Assembly: GCA_002701785.1 (NCBI GenBank)
Contig: NZXC01000011.1
Location: forward strand, 48,157 to 55,839
Source: Fidelibacterota bacterium
Lineage (GTDB): Bacteria > Fidelibacterota > Marinisomatia > Marinisomatales > TCS55
Reading direction: 5' to 3'
Length of the DNA stretch: 7,683 nt
Below, one piece after another: positions 1 to 5,473 of the stretch. The position numbers and the translations under genes are program-made. Within the stretch, counting starts at the first letter, position 1; every line of letters starts with the position of its first letter. The notes below the pieces were generated by a model. That model worked only from the letters and a program-made list of their open reading frames with translations. It did not search any database and was not told the origin of the DNA.

Positions 1-386
1 AATACACTAATTCTTGAAAGTTCTGCTCCTTTTCCCTCTCCAAACCGGGTTGTTATCCATTCAGATCCTGTAAGCACATTAGAACGTCGAATCCATATGG
101 AAAGATAAATCATAAGGAAAATTTGATTAAATGTTGGCCAAATCCAAGGGATCCAAGCTCCTTTAACACCATATACTAAGAACATAAGAACTAGCCACAT
201 AGTGCCAGTAATATCAAACATTGATGACGAATTTGAAATTCCTAATATATACCAAGGAACTGATCTACCTGCCAAAAAATATGTATCTAGATTCTGAGAG
301 GCACGTTTACTTATATAAATTCCGATAACAACTACTGTTATAAGGTATAAAACTACGATTGAAATATCTATTGGATGGATTGACAT
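1..386 (-). CDS. Sodium:solute symporter (SSF family), N-terminal part, truncated by window edge
   Basis: This reading frame was found by translating the minus strand. It starts at ATG (384-386) and stays open to the window edge, giving 128 visible residues. It begins MSIHPIDISIVVLYLITVVV, a first membrane helix at about residues 8-25. A polar stretch ending in DTYFLAGRSVPWY (34-46) and then GISNSSSMFDITGTMW (49-64) follow. This FLAGR...PW...G.S..SS.FD..GT pattern is the usual N-terminus of SSF/SGLT-type Na+ symporters, which import sugars, amino acids, nucleosides or carboxylates in the inner membrane. Further helices lie at about 63-75 and 84-99. Family members usually have 450-600 residues, so most of the gene is outside. 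No Shine-Dalgarno motif precedes the ATG. The gene diverges from the mannanase across 155 bp. A sugar substrate is attractive from that context but cannot be read from the N-terminus. Confidence 0.88.
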   Translation of the reverse strand, partial: MSIHPIDISIVVLYLITVVVIGIYISKRASQNLDTYFLAGRSVPWYILGISNSSSMFDITGTMWLVLMFLVYGVKGAWIPWIWPTFNQIFLMIYLSIWIRRSNVLTGSEWITTRFGEGKGAELSRISV

Positions 387-421
387 AATAAACGATAATT
401 AAACAGTTTTATTGGTAAAAA

Positions 422-450
422 ATTATATTAGCAGTATCCTTAAATTGTAA
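422..450 (-). promoter_or_regulatory. Candidate sigma70-type promoter of the symporter gene
   Basis: On the minus strand there is a perfect TATAAT (422-427) separated by 17 bases from TTACAA (445-450). The -35 box matches the consensus at only three of six positions. A transcript would start near 415 and have a leader of about 30 bases. In AT-rich DNA a TATAAT can arise by chance, so the call rests mainly on spacing and position. Confidence 0.35.
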
Positions 451-461
451 CATGCAATTTA
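441..461. promoter_or_regulatory. Operator-like inverted repeat between the divergent genes
   Basis: TAAATTG (441-447) and CAATTTA (455-461) form perfect 7-base arms around a 7-base spacer. The dyad covers the candidate -35 box of the symporter promoter and lies about 30 bases upstream of the candidate -10 box of the mannanase. A dimeric repressor or activator bound here could control both genes. No regulator gene is visible in the window, and the arms are AT-rich, so chance is possible. Confidence 0.35.
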
Positions 462-467
462 GAACCA

Positions 468-495
468 TTTAACCAAAATTTTGATTTAATATAAT
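468..495 (+). promoter_or_regulatory. Candidate promoter of the mannanase gene
   Basis: A perfect TATAAT lies at 490-495, with a poor -35-like TTTAAC at 468-473 (16-base spacer). A second possibility is TATATTTG at 511-518, which matches the TAnnTTTG -7 element of Bacteroidota promoters but has no upstream TTTG element at the expected distance. The start codon at 542 would leave a leader of about 40 or 20 bases respectively. Confidence 0.3.
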
Positions 496-541
496 TATAG
501 ATTACAGTCATATATTTGATTAGAAACAATAATTATTATTT

Positions 542-1843
542 ATGAAAAAGATACTATTATTAATAATTCTACTTTTGATTGGAGGTTTCTTAGTGATTAA
601 AAAAGATTATGAATTAAATAGGAATTTTGTTTCGGTGAATGGAAAAAGATTCTTTCTTAACGGTAAGCCTTATTATTTCTTAGGTACTAATTTATGGTAT
701 GGAATGAATCTTGGTTCAAAAGGAGAAAGTGGCGATAGACAACGATTAGTAAATGAACTAGATTTTCTAAGTAATATTGGAATAAAGAATTTACGAGTAA
801 TGGCAGGTAGCGAAGGCCCTGACTCTGAAAAATGGAGGATTATCCCATCTCTTCAATCTGCTCCAGGAGAGTATAATACTGATCTATTAGATGGATTAGA
901 TTTTCTTCTATATGAAATGGGAAAACGAAATATGAAAGCAATCATGTGCATGAATAATTTCTGGCATTGGTCAGGTGGAATGGCACAATATGTCTCTTGG
1001 GAGAATGAAACAACAATTCCTTATCCACCAATTGAAGGTGAAGGTGACTGGCAGAAATTTCAGGAATATGCTTCTTCTTTCTATTCTAATAAAGGGGCCA
1101 AAGATCATTATTATAATCATATACGTTTTATTGTGTTGAGAAAGAATACATATACTGGAAAATTATATCGTGATGATCCTACAATTATGTCATGGCAACT
1201 TGGAAATGAACCTAGAGGGATTAATAATCGTGAAGATTTTTTAGATTGGATCGAATCTTCTGCTCATTTGATTAAAGAAATTGACCCTAATCATTTAGTT
1301 ACAATTGGTAGCGAAGGTTCCACAGCTCATCCGTCATCTGGAAATAATTTCATTAAAGATCATGAAAGTGAATATATTGATTATACAACTATACATATAT
1401 GGATACAAAACTGGGGATGGTTTGACCCTAGTAATGAGAAATCTTTATCTACTTCAATAGATAAAGTGCAAACTTATATTAATGAGCATGAGGAATTAGC
1501 TATAAAATTAAACAAACCAGTGGTATTAGAGGAGTTTGGAATTTCTAGAGATTATAATGATTATTCTTCAAATTCTCCTATAACACTTCGAGATAAATAC
1601 TTCAATGAGGTTTTTGATATAATCTTTTTGAAAGCAAAAAAGGGTTCTCCTTTAGCAGGATCCAATTTTTGGGCATGGGGAGGTTTTGGACGACCAAGTA
1701 AACCCAAATCAATATGGAAGAAGAATGATGACTTTATAGGTGATCCACCCCATGAATTTCAAGGATGGTATTCTATCTATAATTCAGATTTGTCAACAAT
1801 CAAGATAATTAAAGGCTTTGCTTTAAAGTTTAATGATATTTAG
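542..1843 (+). CDS. Membrane-anchored glycoside hydrolase family 5 (subfamily 7-type) endo-beta-1,4-mannanase
   Basis: The 433-residue protein has a GH5 TIM barrel after an N-terminal hydrophobic helix (residues 4-19). The helix lacks both a lipobox cysteine and a clear signal peptidase site, so it may be an uncleaved anchor. Motifs seen are FLGTNLWYGMNLG (46-58), WQLGNEPRG (218-226) with acid/base Glu223, HIWIQNWGWFDP (285-296), and VVLEEFGIS (327-335) with nucleophile Glu331. The C-terminal FWAWGG (376-381) and QGWYSIYNSDLST (407-419) complete the barrel. NEPR, HIW.QNWGW and EFG together are typical of bacterial GH5_7 mannanases, which cut internal beta-1,4-mannosidic bonds by a retaining mechanism. 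Length is normal for a single-domain enzyme, and no carbohydrate-binding module is present. ATG 542 places the hydrophobic segment at the N-terminus; no clear ribosome-binding site precedes it. The gene diverges from the symporter and converges on the DUF1543-like gene with a 14-bp gap. Activity on mannan rather than another beta-glycan is inferred. Confidence 0.88.
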   Translation: MKKILLLIILLLIGGFLVIKKDYELNRNFVSVNGKRFFLNGKPYYFLGTNLWYGMNLGSKGESGDRQRLVNELDFLSNIGIKNLRVMAGSEGPDSEKWRIIPSLQSAPGEYNTDLLDGLDFLLYEMGKRNMKAIMCMNNFWHWSGGMAQYVSWENETTIPYPPIEGEGDWQKFQEYASSFYSNKGAKDHYYNHIRFIVLRKNTYTGKLYRDDPTIMSWQLGNEPRGINNREDFLDWIESSAHLIKEIDPNHLVTIGSEGSTAHPSSGNNFIKDHESEYIDYTTIHIWIQNWGWFDPSNEKSLSTSIDKVQTYINEHEELAIKLNKPVVLEEFGISRDYNDYSSNSPITLRDKYFNEVFDIIFLKAKKGSPLAGSNFWAWGGFGRPSKPKSIWKKNDDFIGDPPHEFQGWYSIYNSDLSTIKIIKGFALKFNDI

Positions 1844-1857
1844 TTAGTAGTAGTAAA

Positions 1858-2136
1858 CTATTTTATTTTTTTTACTTCGTCATAACTATATTTTTTTACA
1901 CCAAGTTCATTTCCACTATCAATAGGCTGCAAATTGATATTATAGCCATCTACTTCATTTACTTCCATAATTCCATCTATATGCATTTTCTTATCCCTAT
2001 ATTCCTTTATTGAACGAGCTTTTGATTTTGCGCTCTTTACATTATCAGCAACTACAAAATAATTTGTGTGTGACTCATAGAAACCAGAAGAAATATTGTC
2101 ATCATAAAAACCAGCATGAACTAGATATAGCTTCAT
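1858..2136 (-). CDS. Small DUF1543-like protein of unknown function
   Basis: The 92-residue soluble protein has no signal peptide or membrane helix. It begins MKLYLVHAGFYDD, continues with ESHTNYFVVADNVKSAKSKA (21-40) and contains KKMHIDGIMEVNEVDGYNI (49-67). This pattern of an N-terminal strand, an H...FVVA...A strand-helix unit and a K.HIDG..EV..VDGY block matches my recollection of the DUF1543 family, whose role is unknown. The last 25 residues are Lys-rich. A purine-rich GGGG sits five bases before the ATG, one of the few clear ribosome-binding sites in the window. The gene begins 28 bp after the stop of the lyase-like gene on the same strand, so the two are probably co-transcribed. No function can be assigned. 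Confidence 0.75.
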   Translation of the reverse strand: MKLYLVHAGFYDDNISSGFYESHTNYFVVADNVKSAKSKARSIKEYRDKKMHIDGIMEVNEVDGYNINLQPIDSGNELGVKKYSYDEVKKIK

Positions 2137-2140
2137 ATAT

Positions 2141-2147
2141 TCCCCTT
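2141..2147 (-). promoter_or_regulatory. Ribosome-binding site of the DUF1543-like gene
   Basis: Minus-strand AAGGGGA, following a run of A, ends five to six bases before the ATG at 2134-2136. It fixes the start of this small gene and stands out because most neighbouring genes lack a visible Shine-Dalgarno motif. Confidence 0.55.
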
Positions 2148-2164
2148 TTTTTCATTTATTTATA

Positions 2165-3037
2165 CTAAACAATTGTAGATGTAGGTATCTTATTTAAAAT
2201 TCTATTCAATTTCAATACTGTTTTTTCAATTCCAGATTGATCAACACCACTATGATATCCTTTTTCATCAATTAATTTCACTAATTCTTCTGTTGGTATA
2301 TTTCCTTTAGATCTATGTAAAAAAGGGCTACCACCTTCTCCGCCTAATGAACTATCAAACTCTCTTATCCCCATTTCGATTGCAGCATAAACATTCTCTT
2401 GCCAACCCCGTTGTGTCTGATGAAAATGCATAACCAATGATTTATCTTTAATCAGTGGAATTATTTTTTCCAAATATTTTTTTATAGTATCTGATTTTGC
2501 AAAACCAGCAGTATCCGCCAAACATATTTTGTAGGGATCCATTGATAAAATTTTATCTATTTTATTTGTTATTTTTTGAATATTGATTTTATTATTTCTT
2601 CCCCAAGCGCATTGCAATCCAATCCTAAGTTTAATATCATACTTATGTGCTAAGTCTGAAATCTTGTTTAATTCATTTAAAGCTCTTTTATCATTCATCC
2701 CCGTATTAGTTAATCCATATTCATCATCTAATGAAATAGATGTTTCTAATTTTTTAAAACCACAATTGACTGCTCTTTTTAATCCTTTTACATTTAAAAT
2801 AAAAGCACTGTAAGTAATATTTTCTAACTTGGGTGCAGAAAAATATAATTTTTCAGCATCTGCCATCTGTGGGAGAATCTTTGGGCTTACAAATGAACAA
2901 AGCTGGATATGTTTTAATCCTGATAATATCAATCCATCAAGTAATTCTAATTTATTTTCAATACTATATATTTTTTTTTGTTTCTGAAAACACTCTCTTA
3001 AGCCTACTTCATTAACAATGATTCTTTCTTGCATCAT
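2165..3037 (-). CDS. HMG-CoA lyase-family (DRE-TIM metallolyase) protein with altered active site
   Basis: The 290-residue protein is the normal length for bacterial HMG-CoA lyase, which cleaves 3-hydroxy-3-methylglutaryl-CoA to acetyl-CoA and acetoacetate. Motifs in order are NEVGLRECFQKQK (9-21), SFVSPKILPQMADAE (48-62), LADTAG (173-178), HFH (204-206) and LGGEGGSPFLHRSKGN (231-246). By comparison with human HMGCL, Arg41, Asp204, His233, His235 and Asn275 are kept as Arg14, Asp175, His204, His206 and Asn246. The metal ligand Asp42 is Glu15, Glu72 is Gln45, and active-site Cys266 is Ser237. The barrel and metal site are therefore largely intact, but the lyase reaction is doubtful; another aldolase-like or acyl-CoA cleavage or condensation is possible. 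No signal peptide is present, so it is cytosolic. Two adjacent ATGs (3037 and 3034) could serve as start; neither has a Shine-Dalgarno motif. Confidence 0.85.
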   Translation of the reverse strand: MMQERIIVNEVGLRECFQKQKKIYSIENKLELLDGLILSGLKHIQLCSFVSPKILPQMADAEKLYFSAPKLENITYSAFILNVKGLKRAVNCGFKKLETSISLDDEYGLTNTGMNDKRALNELNKISDLAHKYDIKLRIGLQCAWGRNNKINIQKITNKIDKILSMDPYKICLADTAGFAKSDTIKKYLEKIIPLIKDKSLVMHFHQTQRGWQENVYAAIEMGIREFDSSLGGEGGSPFLHRSKGNIPTEELVKLIDEKGYHSGVDQSGIEKTVLKLNRILNKIPTSTIV

Positions 3038-3063
3038 ATCTAGAGTTTAAAAAAGGGAATCTT

Positions 3064-3092
3064 ATCATAAACGATATTTATGGTAATTCTAA
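3064..3092 (-). promoter_or_regulatory. Candidate promoter of the lyase-like/DUF1543 unit
   Basis: Minus-strand TATGAT (3064-3069) is separated by exactly 17 bases from TTAGAA (3087-3092). The -10 box matches at five of six positions and the -35 box at three of six. It lies just downstream of the selC hairpin and about 27 bases before the ATG, as expected for a new transcription unit after a terminator. Confidence 0.35.
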
Positions 3093-3097
3093 TAGAT

Positions 3098-3127
3098 AGC
3101 CCTGTTTATTAATATATAAACAGGGCT
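3098..3127 (-). terminator. Strong hairpin downstream of selC, probable terminator
   Basis: The arms 3098-3109 and 3116-3127 are perfectly complementary over 12 bp, closed by a 6-base loop, with a GC core (AGCCCTG/CAGGGCT). It starts 6 bases beyond the CCA end of selC. In the minus direction it is followed only by ATCTATTAG, a poor U-tract, whereas the plus direction ends in four T. It probably ends the selC/operon transcript or protects its 3' end. It may also act on plus-strand readthrough. Confidence 0.65.
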
Positions 3128-3133
3128 TTTAAA

Positions 3134-3230
3134 TGGCGGGAACGCCTGGGAATCGAACCCAGCTCCCGATTTAATAATCGGGACAACGGTTTTGAAGACC
3201 GTAGCGGGCACCAGCCACGCAATCATTCCC
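3134..3230 (-). tRNA. selC: tRNA-Sec (anticodon UCA)
   Basis: This is a complete 97-base selenocysteine tRNA with encoded CCA (3134-3136) and G73 discriminator. The acceptor stem pairs GGGAATG with CGTTCCC (one G-U wobble); an eighth pair would be an A-G mismatch. The D arm pairs GCG and GGC with GCC and CGC around a TGGT loop, leaving one bulged T. The anticodon stem ACGGT/ACCGT encloses CTTCAAA, the same loop as in E. coli selC, with TCA at 3193-3195. The variable arm is an 8-bp stem with an ATTA loop, and the T arm is CTGGG-TTCGATT-CCCAG. UCA anticodon, long variable arm and extended D stem together identify it. It decodes UGA as selenocysteine when SelA, SelB, SelD and a SECIS element are present; none lies in this window. 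It begins 7 bases after the SPOR gene stop and is probably processed from that transcript. Confidence 0.95.
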
Positions 3231-3237
3231 AATAGGT

Positions 3238-4110
3238 TTATTTAGGTCGGTTTAATACTCTATATTCAAGGCCAAATTTCATTTTAACTTGTTCCCCTTC
3301 TTTTTCAGCCTCCTCAAAACTATAAAATCTAACAATACGTACAGCGTGTAGCCGTCTTCCAGCTGAGGGTACTTCAACAATTTCTGCATTAAATCCACCC
3401 TGAACTAGCAAGTTTTTTATTCTCTGTGCATTTTGATATTTACTAAAGGCACCTACTTGAGCAACAAAGTCTTTACTTTTACTTGGACCAGATTTTGGAA
3501 TTTTTGGATTAGCTTTAGGTCCATTCCATACTGGTTTTCTATTTTTTAATTTGGCAGAAACTTTTGCATCATCTAGTTTTACTAATTTAGCCTCCTTCGG
3601 GGGATCTATTAATGAAGCTAAACCATATTTATCGAATTCTAAACTAGAATGCAATAACCTTATCTGACGAATATAAAATGCGGCACTATCTCTGTGTCCA
3701 ATGGCTAAATAACTATTGACCATAAGATCTGTTGCTCTTTGCGCATGATCAGTCGTAGAATAAACTAAAGGCACTAAACGAAACTGTTTACTTGCTTGTG
3801 TATATAAACCTCTTGAAAAAAGATATTCTCCAATCCTCATTGCTACATCATCCGCAAATTTGTGATCAGGATAATTTTTAAGTATATCTCGATAAATAAG
3901 TAAAGCTTTTTCTGCATCTTCAGTAACTAATGCCCTCAAATAATGAATAGATGGATCATTTTTGTATAGTGCTTCTAATTCAGGTAATGCAGATATAACA
4001 TCTTTAATTCTTCCTTCATTTATAAGTCCTAAATATCTATCTATATCCTGAGAAAAGAGAAGAATAGTATTAACAAAAAAATAAAATATTATATTTCTGA
4101 ATTTTTTCAC
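3238..4110 (-). CDS. Periplasmic TPR-like protein with C-terminal SPOR domain
   Basis: The 290-residue protein starts with a basic N-terminus and hydrophobic core (residues 1-20), with likely signal cleavage near LLFSQ/DID. Residues 24-155 are helical TPR-like repeats (for example AEKALLIYRDILKNYPDH at 66-83, and YLFSRGLYTQASKQF at 96-110). A basic Pro/Lys-rich linker (about 170-212) leads to a SPOR domain at 213-288, opening with DFVAQVGAFSKYQNAQRIKN. SPOR domains bind denuded septal peptidoglycan, so the protein probably acts in the periplasm in division or wall remodelling. The start codon is GTG (4108-4110), overlapping the TGA stop of the LapB-like gene as GTGA, which indicates translational coupling. 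The TPR repeats suggest a protein-binding role, with SPOR as localiser. It has no catalytic domain. Confidence 0.88.
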   Translation of the reverse strand: MKKFRNIIFYFFVNTILLFSQDIDRYLGLINEGRIKDVISALPELEALYKNDPSIHYLRALVTEDAEKALLIYRDILKNYPDHKFADDVAMRIGEYLFSRGLYTQASKQFRLVPLVYSTTDHAQRATDLMVNSYLAIGHRDSAAFYIRQIRLLHSSLEFDKYGLASLIDPPKEAKLVKLDDAKVSAKLKNRKPVWNGPKANPKIPKSGPSKSKDFVAQVGAFSKYQNAQRIKNLLVQGGFNAEIVEVPSAGRRLHAVRIVRFYSFEEAEKEGEQVKMKFGLEYRVLNRPK

Positions 4111-5153
4111 TCTTTATGTGATGTCATAATTTCTATCATTCTATCAATTTGCTGCGCAAGTTGTGGAGGAGATGCATGTTGAATAGATAGCTTTAATTTC
4201 ATAAGTCTTAACTTGATTGAATCATTATGTTGATTTAGAGCATCTTCAACAAATTCCAGAGCTTTTTGCCGCTCCCCTTTTTCCTCTAGTACATTTGCAA
4301 TTTTGGCCAGAGCATCTAGGTTTTCAGAATTATTTTTTAAAGCACGCTGATAAAATTTTTCAACTTCACTAAACCTTCCTAAATCAAATAAAGCCGCTTC
4401 AATCTTTGAGTATACAGAAGAACCATTCTCAGCATCTAACAGTGCATATTGCTCCCAATGCTCTAAAGCTTTAACAAGATTTCTATTTTCAGAAAATAAA
4501 TTGCCAAGATGTAGATGAGGCAATCCAAAATTGGGTGCTGATGATATAGCTTTATTAAAGCATTGTTCTGCTCCATTACGATCTTCATTTTCAAATTTCT
4601 CCATTCCTTCATATACTTTAAATCTAGCAAAACGAGTTATGTCACTCTTATTATTTTTTTCTATAGTTTTAATTAATTGAGCAGCTTGACCCCAATTATG
4701 ATCTTTTTCAGCTAAATCAAGTAAAAATTCAGTAGCCCAAGAATCTTTTTTATCAATATTTAAGATCATTTCTGCTTCTTTCTTTGCTAAAGAAATCTCA
4801 TTAATACTTAAATAATCTTGAGCAAGAGATTGATGTATTTGGATCTGAAGCTTCTCATCAAGACCAGGACGTACAGTAAGAGATTGATGTATTTTTATAG
4901 CGTTTTGCGAGTTACCCTGTTCACGAAGGATATCTCCTAGCTGCAAATAAGCATCTAAATGATTTGTGTCTTGCTTAACCACATCTCGTAATAATCGAAT
5001 AGCATTATCGGAGTCACCCCTTACAAGCATATTTAATGCTTCCGTATAAAGTGTATTAGAATTACTCTTTTGTATTGGTTTTTTTTTGTAATAAAAGAAA
5101 ATACTGGTACTAAAGATAATCACCAGTATTGATAAAAGAATAAATAATTCCAA
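4107..5153 (-). CDS. lapB: LapB/YciM-like membrane-anchored TPR protein lacking the rubredoxin-like tail
   Basis: The 348-residue protein has an N-terminal membrane helix (residues 3-21), a basic stop (YYKKK) and then TPR repeats from about 34 to 325. The stretch NAIKIHQSLTVRPGLDEKLQ (84-103) followed by LAQDYL (110-115) matches the corresponding block of E. coli LapB, which has AIRIHQ and GRDYM. Gene order lapA-lapB also matches E. coli. LapB works with FtsH to control LpxC and thereby LPS synthesis, and acts as an assembly scaffold at the inner membrane. E. coli LapB (389 residues) ends in a cysteine-rich rubredoxin-like domain; here the protein ends at IMTSHKE and has a single cysteine (Cys198), so that domain is absent. 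The start codon is TTG (5151-5153), chosen because the frame has a stop just upstream, no ATG nearby, and a GGAG ten bases before it. The gene symbol is by homology and context. Confidence 0.8.
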   Translation of the reverse strand: MELFILLSILVIIFSTSIFFYYKKKPIQKSNSNTLYTEALNMLVRGDSDNAIRLLRDVVKQDTNHLDAYLQLGDILREQGNSQNAIKIHQSLTVRPGLDEKLQIQIHQSLAQDYLSINEISLAKKEAEMILNIDKKDSWATEFLLDLAEKDHNWGQAAQLIKTIEKNNKSDITRFARFKVYEGMEKFENEDRNGAEQCFNKAISSAPNFGLPHLHLGNLFSENRNLVKALEHWEQYALLDAENGSSVYSKIEAALFDLGRFSEVEKFYQRALKNNSENLDALAKIANVLEEKGERQKALEFVEDALNQHNDSIKLRLMKLKLSIQHASPPQLAQQIDRMIEIMTSHKE

Positions 5154-5155
5154 AG

Positions 5156-5473
5156 TTAATCTTCTCCATCATCATTATCATAAATGCCCTCATCAATAGC
5201 AACATTTCTGAGATCATTGAGTTCATCGGATAATCGCCTATTTTTTAACTTAAGAGAACGAGATTCTGATTTACTTGAAATTATTGAGGTAACTGCTACT
5301 CCATAGCCAATTAAAATACCCATGGCAAGAGCCCCTATCATAACAAAAGCAATATTAACTTGTTCATATTGAATAAAAATTAAATCAATAGCCACTTCTT
5401 CAGTATTTTTTAATAAGAATACTAATATAAGTACTAATAATAAGAGCGCACCAAAGATCTTAAATAGTTTCAT
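5156..5473 (-). CDS. lapA: LapA-domain (DUF1049) inner-membrane protein
   Basis: The 105-residue protein has two membrane helices (about 5-21 and 40-64) separated by a short loop containing LKNTEEVAIDLIF (21-33). This N-T-E/P-V..D/N..F pattern after the first helix is the signature of the LapA/YciS family. A charged, probably coiled-coil stretch (68-92) and a very acidic end (DDGED) follow on the cytoplasmic side. LapA is the small partner of LapB in LPS homeostasis in enterobacteria. The ATG (5471-5473) overlaps the TAA stop of miaB by one base (TAATG), and the LapB-like start follows the lapA stop by only 2 bp, so both junctions suggest coupled translation. Length agrees with the E. coli protein (about 100 residues). 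Confidence 0.82.
   Translation of the reverse strand: MKLFKIFGALLLLVLILVFLLKNTEEVAIDLIFIQYEQVNIAFVMIGALAMGILIGYGVAVTSIISSKSESRSLKLKNRRLSDELNDLRNVAIDEGIYDNDDGED
5164..5167 (-). promoter_or_regulatory. GGAG ribosome-binding site supporting the TTG start of the LapB-like gene
   Basis: GGAG lies within the last codons of lapA, ten bases before TTG (5151-5153). An in-frame TGA just upstream of this site rules out a longer protein, and no ATG or GTG lies between, so the TTG start is well supported. Confidence 0.55.

Noticed and set aside
1841..1875. Possible terminator between the convergent mannanase and DUF1543-like genes
   Set aside because: There is a T-rich stretch after the mannanase stop, but the only stem I can form nearby is about four AT-rich base pairs, too weak to call.
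2583..2813. Plus-strand open frame of 76 codons
   Set aside because: It lies entirely antisense within the HMG-CoA-lyase-family gene, whose motifs run through this region. The predicted peptide shows no recognisable features.
2833..3015. Plus-strand open frame of 60 codons
   Set aside because: It is antisense to the N-terminal part of the lyase-family gene, including its SFVSPK motif. Its hydrophobic character comes from the AT-rich complementary strand.
4107..4109. TGA of the LapB-like gene as a possible selenocysteine codon, given the nearby selC
   Set aside because: Reading through gives only a few residues before another stop (TAA), no selenoprotein motif follows, and TGA fits as the stop in a GTGA overlap.
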